Positions 6,410 through 9,143 of a stretch of DNA of 9,143 nt are shown here, piece after piece. This stretch comes from Oscillospiraceae bacterium (GTDB taxonomy: Bacteria > Bacillota > Clostridia > Oscillospirales > Oscillospiraceae): contig JAEETR010000053.1 in the NCBI GenBank assembly GCA_016286595.1, forward strand, positions 1 to 9,143. Direction: 5' to 3'. A model generated the notes under the pieces. It was given only the letters and a program-made list of their open reading frames with translations, had not been told where the DNA came from and made no database searches. Each line of letters opens with the position of its first letter. Position 1 is the stretch's first letter. Both the position numbers and the translations under genes were made by a program.

Positions 6410-7051
6410 TTATTCCACCATCTCCGCGCCGAGGGCGAAGGCGGCCTCACGCTCGCCGGGGAAGACCTCCTCCCGGCGCTTTTTCTTTGCCTCCGGGTCG
6501 AAGCGGGACCACTCGAAGCGGCTGTAATCGTCCACCTGCAGCGTGTCGGCGGATATGAGCACCTTCGTCGGGCCGACGAAGCTTTCAAGAGAGCCCTTGT
6601 AGGAGGCTATCATCTCGTCGTATCCGTTGCGGCCGTAGCTTTCCGCCGGGGCGTTGCTGGTGACGATGAACGTTACGGGTATCTTCTTCCCTGCGTAGCT
6701 GGCCACCTCTTTGCTGTAGGTGATGTACTGGAATATGAGCCGCTCGTACAGAGCCCGCAGGCCCGCCGTGATGTTGCCCAGATATATGGGCGAGCCCAGG
6801 ATAAGGCCGTCGGCGCCGCGTATCTTCTCCAGCACCGGTGCAAGGCCGTCGCGGCAGACGCATTTTCCCTTGTTCTTCCCCAGCTTGCACCCAAAGCAGG
6901 ACACGCAGCCGGTGAATTTGTCCAGCTTGTAGAGATCGATGACCTCCACCTCCGCGCCCTTTGATTCCGCGCCCTTTGCCGCCTCACGCACGAGGATGTC
7001 GGTGTTCCAGCCGGAACGGGGACTCCCGTTGACCGCCACTATCTTCTTCAT
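6410..7051 (-). CDS. Flavodoxin-like / NADPH-dependent FMN reductase family flavoprotein with Cys cluster
   Basis: A 213-residue protein with a flavodoxin-like fold. VNGSPRSGWNT (8-17) is the FMN phosphate-binding loop and GSPIYLGNITAGLRALYER (86-104) is the isoalloxazine-side motif of the NADPH-dependent FMN reductase / iron-sulfur flavoprotein family. Cysteines C49, C52, C55, C64 and C66 lie between these, with a C-x2-C-x2-C-x8-C pattern. In the Isf proteins of methanogens a similar compact motif binds a [4Fe-4S] cluster; here the last spacing is longer, so a cluster is possible rather than shown. The family moves electrons between flavin and a partner; the substrate is unknown. Its ribosome binding site is strong (AAAGGAGA, 7 nt spacing), 29 nt after the FNT stop. 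It is the third gene of the four-gene operon. Confidence 0.87.
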   Translation of the reverse strand: MKKIVAVNGSPRSGWNTDILVREAAKGAESKGAEVEVIDLYKLDKFTGCVSCFGCKLGKNKGKCVCRDGLAPVLEKIRGADGLILGSPIYLGNITAGLRALYERLIFQYITYSKEVASYAGKKIPVTFIVTSNAPAESYGRNGYDEMIASYKGSLESFVGPTKVLISADTLQVDDYSRFEWSRFDPEAKKKRREEVFPGEREAAFALGAEMVE

Positions 7052-7080
7052 ATTCTTATCTCCTTTCGGACAGTTTTACT

Positions 7081-7698
7081 TCACTCCGCCTTCTTCGGCA
7101 GACCCAGGTCCATCATCAGGGCGATGAACATTCCGCCCAGGCTGTTGCCCAGCACCATGACTAAAAGCCGCGGCACGTCCAGCGTGCCGGCCATGAAATA
7201 GTAGAACATATTGGCCACGCAGTGCTCAAATCCCGCCAGGATGAATATGGCCACCGCGAACACCACCGCCAGCACCTGACTGACGGGATTTGCGGAATTG
7301 GCGTGGATATCCACGCCCAGGAACATCAGCATGCCGCAGAAGAAGGACAGCACCAGAAGGCTCAGATAACCGTCCGCGTTCTTCACCGCCGTCAGGGCTC
7401 CGCAGAACTCCATCAGCGCGGCGGATGAGCGGGTAAGGCGTATGACCATGGCCGCGGCAAACGTGCCGCACAGATTGCCCAGCAGCGTCAGAAGCAGTTC
7501 AAGGCAGTATGCGCCGGTGCGGCTGCGCACCAGATAGCCTATCTTTCCGGTATACAGGTTCAGCTTGCAGGTGCATATGCAGAAAAGGCCGAAGGCGAAC
7601 AGCACCGCCCCCAGCAGTCTGCTCTGGCACATGCCGTATACGATACACCCCACGGACACCAGCATGCCCGCGAGTATCCCGCGAATGAAGATCTTCAT
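7081..7698 (-). CDS. Compact formate/nitrite transporter (FNT) family channel
   Basis: A 205-residue membrane protein of the FNT family (FocA, NirC and hydrosulfide channels), short against the usual 250-285. Six hydrophobic stretches are visible at about 7-23, 28-44, 64-88, 110-130, 140-168 and 175-199, so the loss is in loops and termini rather than in whole helices. The family marks are LYTGK (48-52) in the interrupted second helix and GFEHCVANM with the central-pore His159 in the interrupted fifth helix. FNT channels form pentamers passing small anions with their protons. Nothing here fixes the substrate. Ten cysteines is a high count. The frame reaches back to 7737, but the ATG at 7698 has GGAGG 5 nt upstream and the extra 13 residues overlap the upstream gene's end, so I use 7698. 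No pyruvate formate-lyase or nitrite reductase gene is adjacent. Confidence 0.88.
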   Translation of the reverse strand: MKIFIRGILAGMLVSVGCIVYGMCQSRLLGAVLFAFGLFCICTCKLNLYTGKIGYLVRSRTGAYCLELLLTLLGNLCGTFAAAMVIRLTRSSAALMEFCGALTAVKNADGYLSLLVLSFFCGMLMFLGVDIHANSANPVSQVLAVVFAVAIFILAGFEHCVANMFYYFMAGTLDVPRLLVMVLGNSLGGMFIALMMDLGLPKKAE

Positions 7699-7703
7699 AT
7701 TCT

Positions 7704-7708
7704 CCTCC
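7704..7708 (-). promoter_or_regulatory. Ribosome binding site deciding the FNT start
   Basis: GGAGG (within GGAGGAG) 5 nt before the ATG at 7698, in the 16-nt gap after the GNAT gene stop. It supports this start over the longer frame. Confidence 0.75.
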
Positions 7709-7714
7709 CCGTAT

Positions 7715-8263
7715 CTATGATCGTTCAAGCTTATCAAGCGTGCCGCGGAAAGTGAATCTGAACCTCCTGCGGCCCATGAAATGCTCCATCATCTCCAGGT
7801 ACTCCCCCAGAGTGACCGTGCCGGAAGCGCACAGCAGCTCATAGACGACGCCGAACTCCTCGGTCTTAATGCCGGTGTCGGCGAACCCGTTCCTTTCGTA
7901 AAAGCCCAGTCTGCGGCGGCGCACGGCGGCATTGTCCGCCGTCTCGTCAAATGGGTCCTCTATGTTAAGTATGACCGTACGGTCGCCGTACCGCGCCTTG
8001 AGGCTCTCAAGTATCTCCGTGCCGTACCCCCTGCCCCGCAGATCCTCCTCAACGGCAAGATAGAATATATAGGCAAGGCGCTTATACTCTATCACGTAGA
8101 AAAGGCCAGCGAATCCGTCCTTGTCCAGCACCGCCCGGAAATCGCCGGTCTTCCGTGTGCCGCGGTACAGATATCTTATCGGCATCCGCTCCTCGGCGGG
8201 AAAAGCGCCGTTGTAAAGGCGGCGCACCTGCCTGCGGTATTTTCTCGCGTCTGCAAATTCCAT
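7715..8263 (-). CDS. GNAT-family N-acetyltransferase
   Basis: A 182-residue protein of the GNAT superfamily, which transfers an acyl group from acyl-CoA to an amine. The acetyl-CoA-binding motif A is clear: YIFYLAVEEDLRGRGYGTEIL, with RGRGYG at 76-81. An N-terminal strand-helix region with FPAEERMP (21-28) precedes it, and GFYERNGF (120-127) is the usual motif-B end. The substrate is not predictable. The frame is open up to 8419, but the extra 52 residues cross the promoter; the ATG at 8263 has GAGGTG 5 nt upstream. It is the first gene of the operon that continues into the FNT channel after 16 nt. Confidence 0.9.
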   Translation of the reverse strand: MEFADARKYRRQVRRLYNGAFPAEERMPIRYLYRGTRKTGDFRAVLDKDGFAGLFYVIEYKRLAYIFYLAVEEDLRGRGYGTEILESLKARYGDRTVILNIEDPFDETADNAAVRRRRLGFYERNGFADTGIKTEEFGVVYELLCASGTVTLGEYLEMMEHFMGRRRFRFTFRGTLDKLERS

Positions 8264-8283
8264 CGGTCCACCTCGTTTCTCAT

Positions 8284-8312
8284 ATTGTACACGAAACCGC
8301 CGCCGGACACAA
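8284..8312 (-). promoter_or_regulatory. Sigma-A promoter for the GNAT-FNT-flavoprotein-rhodanese operon
   Basis: On the minus strand TTGTGT (8312-8307), 17-nt spacer, TACAAT (8289-8284). The predicted start near 8277 leaves a very short leader of about 14 nt, just enough for the GAGGTG ribosome binding site. Confidence 0.65.
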
Positions 8313-8363
8313 CAGCCGGAAAAGGCGTTCGGTGAATTTTCTGTAACAAGACCGGGGAAAACA

Positions 8364-8392
8364 TTGACCGTTCGGCAATAATCGGATACAAT
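8364..8392 (+). promoter_or_regulatory. Sigma-A promoter for fucO
   Basis: TTGACC (8364-8369), 17-nt spacer, TACAAT (8387-8392). The predicted start near 8399 gives a leader of about 67 nt containing a small hairpin (8426-8438, CCGCC/GGCGG) above the ribosome binding site. It is divergent from the GNAT promoter, with about 52 bases between the two -35 boxes. Confidence 0.8.
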
Positions 8393-8465
8393 GAATACGC
8401 AGATACAAATCGCGTTCAATTCTCACCGCCGTCGGCGGAATATAAATCAAAAAGGAGATATCATC

Positions 8466-9020
8466 ATGGCAGACCGCATCGTACTCAACCCCATTTCCTA
8501 CCACGGCCACGGCGCCATAGAAAACATCGTTCCGGAGCTTAAGGCCCGCGGATACAAGAAGGCCTTCATCGCCACCGACCCTGATCTTCTGAAGTTCGGC
8601 GTGGCGGGCAAGGTCACCGCTCTTCTGGACGCAGCCGGCTTCCCCTATGAGATCTATTCCGACATAAAGGCCAACCCCACCATAGAGAACGTGCTCAACG
8701 GCGTCGCAGCCTTCAAGGCCGCCGGCACCGACTGCATCGTGGCCATCGGCGGCGGCTCCGCCATGGACACCTCCAAGGCCATCGGCATCATCATCAACAA
8801 CCCCGAGTTCGCGGACGTCCGCTCCCTTGAGGGCGTTGCCCCCACCAGGAAGCACGCCGTGTTCACCATCGCCGTGCCCACCACCGCCGGCACCGCCGCC
8901 GAGGTCACCATCAACTACGTCATCACCGACGTGGAGAAGAAGCGCAAGTTCGTCTGCGTCGACGTCAACGACATCCCCGAGGTCGCCGTTGTTGATCCCG
9001 AGATGATGTACTCCATGCCC
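8466..9020 (+). CDS. fucO: Lactaldehyde reductase (iron-containing alcohol dehydrogenase), N-terminal 185 codons
   Basis: The start is an ATG with AAGGAG 8 nt upstream. FucO reduces L-lactaldehyde to 1,2-propanediol with NADH, the last step of anaerobic fucose/rhamnose breakdown; relatives act on other short diols and aldehydes. The visible part is the NAD-binding domain: AIGGGSAMDTSKAIG (94-107, GGGS pyrophosphate loop), NNPEFADVRSLEG, PTTAGTAAEVTINYVITD, and RKFVCVD, which match E. coli FucO closely. The full protein is about 380 residues, so the iron-binding C-terminal half (Asp and three His) is absent. All 12 lysines are AAG, so it is probably highly expressed. After codon 185 the frame stays open to 9143, but the sequence there is the reverse strand of another fucO, so the extra residues are meaningless. 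No fuc, rha or propanediol gene is beside it. Confidence 0.92.
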
Positions 9021-9142
9021 GTGGAGGCGGCCAGACCCTTGGGCATGGAGGCTATCATATCGGGATCGACTACGGCCACATCGGGGATGTCGTTGGGGTC
9101 GACGCAAACAAACTTTCTGGTCTTCTGCACATCTGTGATGAC
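8919..9142. repeat. Imperfect inverted repeat at the right end (two fucO arms)
   Basis: Arm 8919-9020 and arm 9041-9142 are reverse complements at 83 of 102 positions with no gaps, around a 20-base centre (9021-9040). The innermost 9 bases, TCCATGCCC at 9012-9020 and its complement at 9041-9049, are exact. Nearly half of the mismatching bases are silent codon differences, so the arms are two natural coding sequences and not copies with sequencing errors. Confidence 0.92.
9012..9142 (-). other. Fragment of a second, diverged fucO homologue in inverted orientation
   Basis: Read on the minus strand from 9142, the sequence encodes VITDVQKTRKFVCVDPNDIP and continues through DPDMIASMPKGLAASTGM, the same region as residues 152-185 of the fucO on the + strand plus nine further family residues. 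It matches the + copy at 27 of 34 residues but is a different gene or allele. It lacks a start (it runs off the right edge) and its homology stops at about 9012, where the minus strand becomes the reverse complement of the first copy. Confidence 0.88.
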
Positions 9143-9143
9143 A

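Noticed and set aside
5463..6527. Long + strand open frame (354 codons) opposite the rhodanese lipoprotein gene
   Set aside because: Antisense shadow with an Arg-rich end; it begins inside the palindromic terminator and has no ribosome binding site I would trust.
8329..8350. Possible Rex-type operator (TTGTTA...TCACC on the minus strand) above fucO
   Set aside because: The half-sites are 8 nt apart instead of 6 and neither is a full TTGTGA/TCACAA, so the match is too weak.
8280..9107. Minus-strand 275-codon frame opposite fucO
   Set aside because: Low-complexity Gly/Val/Asp/His shadow; the real coding strand is fucO.
8466..9143. A continuous 226-codon fucO-derived frame open to the right edge
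   Set aside because: Residues after codon 185 come from the reverse strand of another fucO and do not resemble the family, so the open frame is accidental.

Overview
The window looks like a chromosomal segment of a GC-rich Bacillota, most likely class Clostridia and probably a gut- or rumen-type lineage. The reasons are an RNase J, a TelA-family protein, strong AGGAGG-type ribosome binding sites, several near-consensus sigma-A promoters (TTGACA-17-TACAAT type), and a GC content I judge to be in the high fifties. The taxonomy is an inference. Both ends cut through genes, so this may be a whole metagenomic contig.

From left to right: (1) On the + strand, the C-terminal part of a zinc/manganese-type ABC transporter binding protein (ends at 422) converges on a minus-strand operon and shares a 12-bp-stem terminator with it. 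(2) That operon (3889 down to 460) reads rpe (ribulose-phosphate 3-epimerase), recR, rnj (RNase J, TTG start) and an ArsC/Spx-like thioredoxin-fold protein that overlaps rnj by ATGA. A strong promoter at 4115-4087 drives it through an unusually long, GC-rich, hairpin-prone leader of about 190 nt. (3) Divergently, a consensus promoter (4174-4202) drives a lone telA-type gene with very strong codon bias, which ends in a perfect 36-bp palindromic terminator. (4) The same terminator serves a second minus-strand operon (8263 down to 5493): a GNAT acetyltransferase, a compact formate/nitrite-transporter (FNT) family channel, a flavoprotein with a cysteine cluster, and a lipoprotein carrying a C-terminal rhodanese domain. 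(5) Divergent from that operon, a good sigma-A promoter drives fucO (lactaldehyde reductase, iron-containing ADH family), of which only the first 185 codons are present.

Two parts stand out. First, the right end is not a simple truncation. After codon 185 of fucO the sequence turns back on itself as the reverse complement of a second, diverged fucO gene (83 of 102 bases identical). The switch lies at a 9-base inverted microhomology. This is either a chimeric molecule or assembly, or a real inverted junction between two homologues. Second, the GNAT-FNT-flavoprotein-rhodanese operon is an uncharacterised combination whose members fit a role in moving and handling a small anion such as hydrosulfide. 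That reading is inference only. The rest is ordinary housekeeping sequence with some notable regulatory detail. I see no tRNA, rRNA, CRISPR array, transposase or phage gene.
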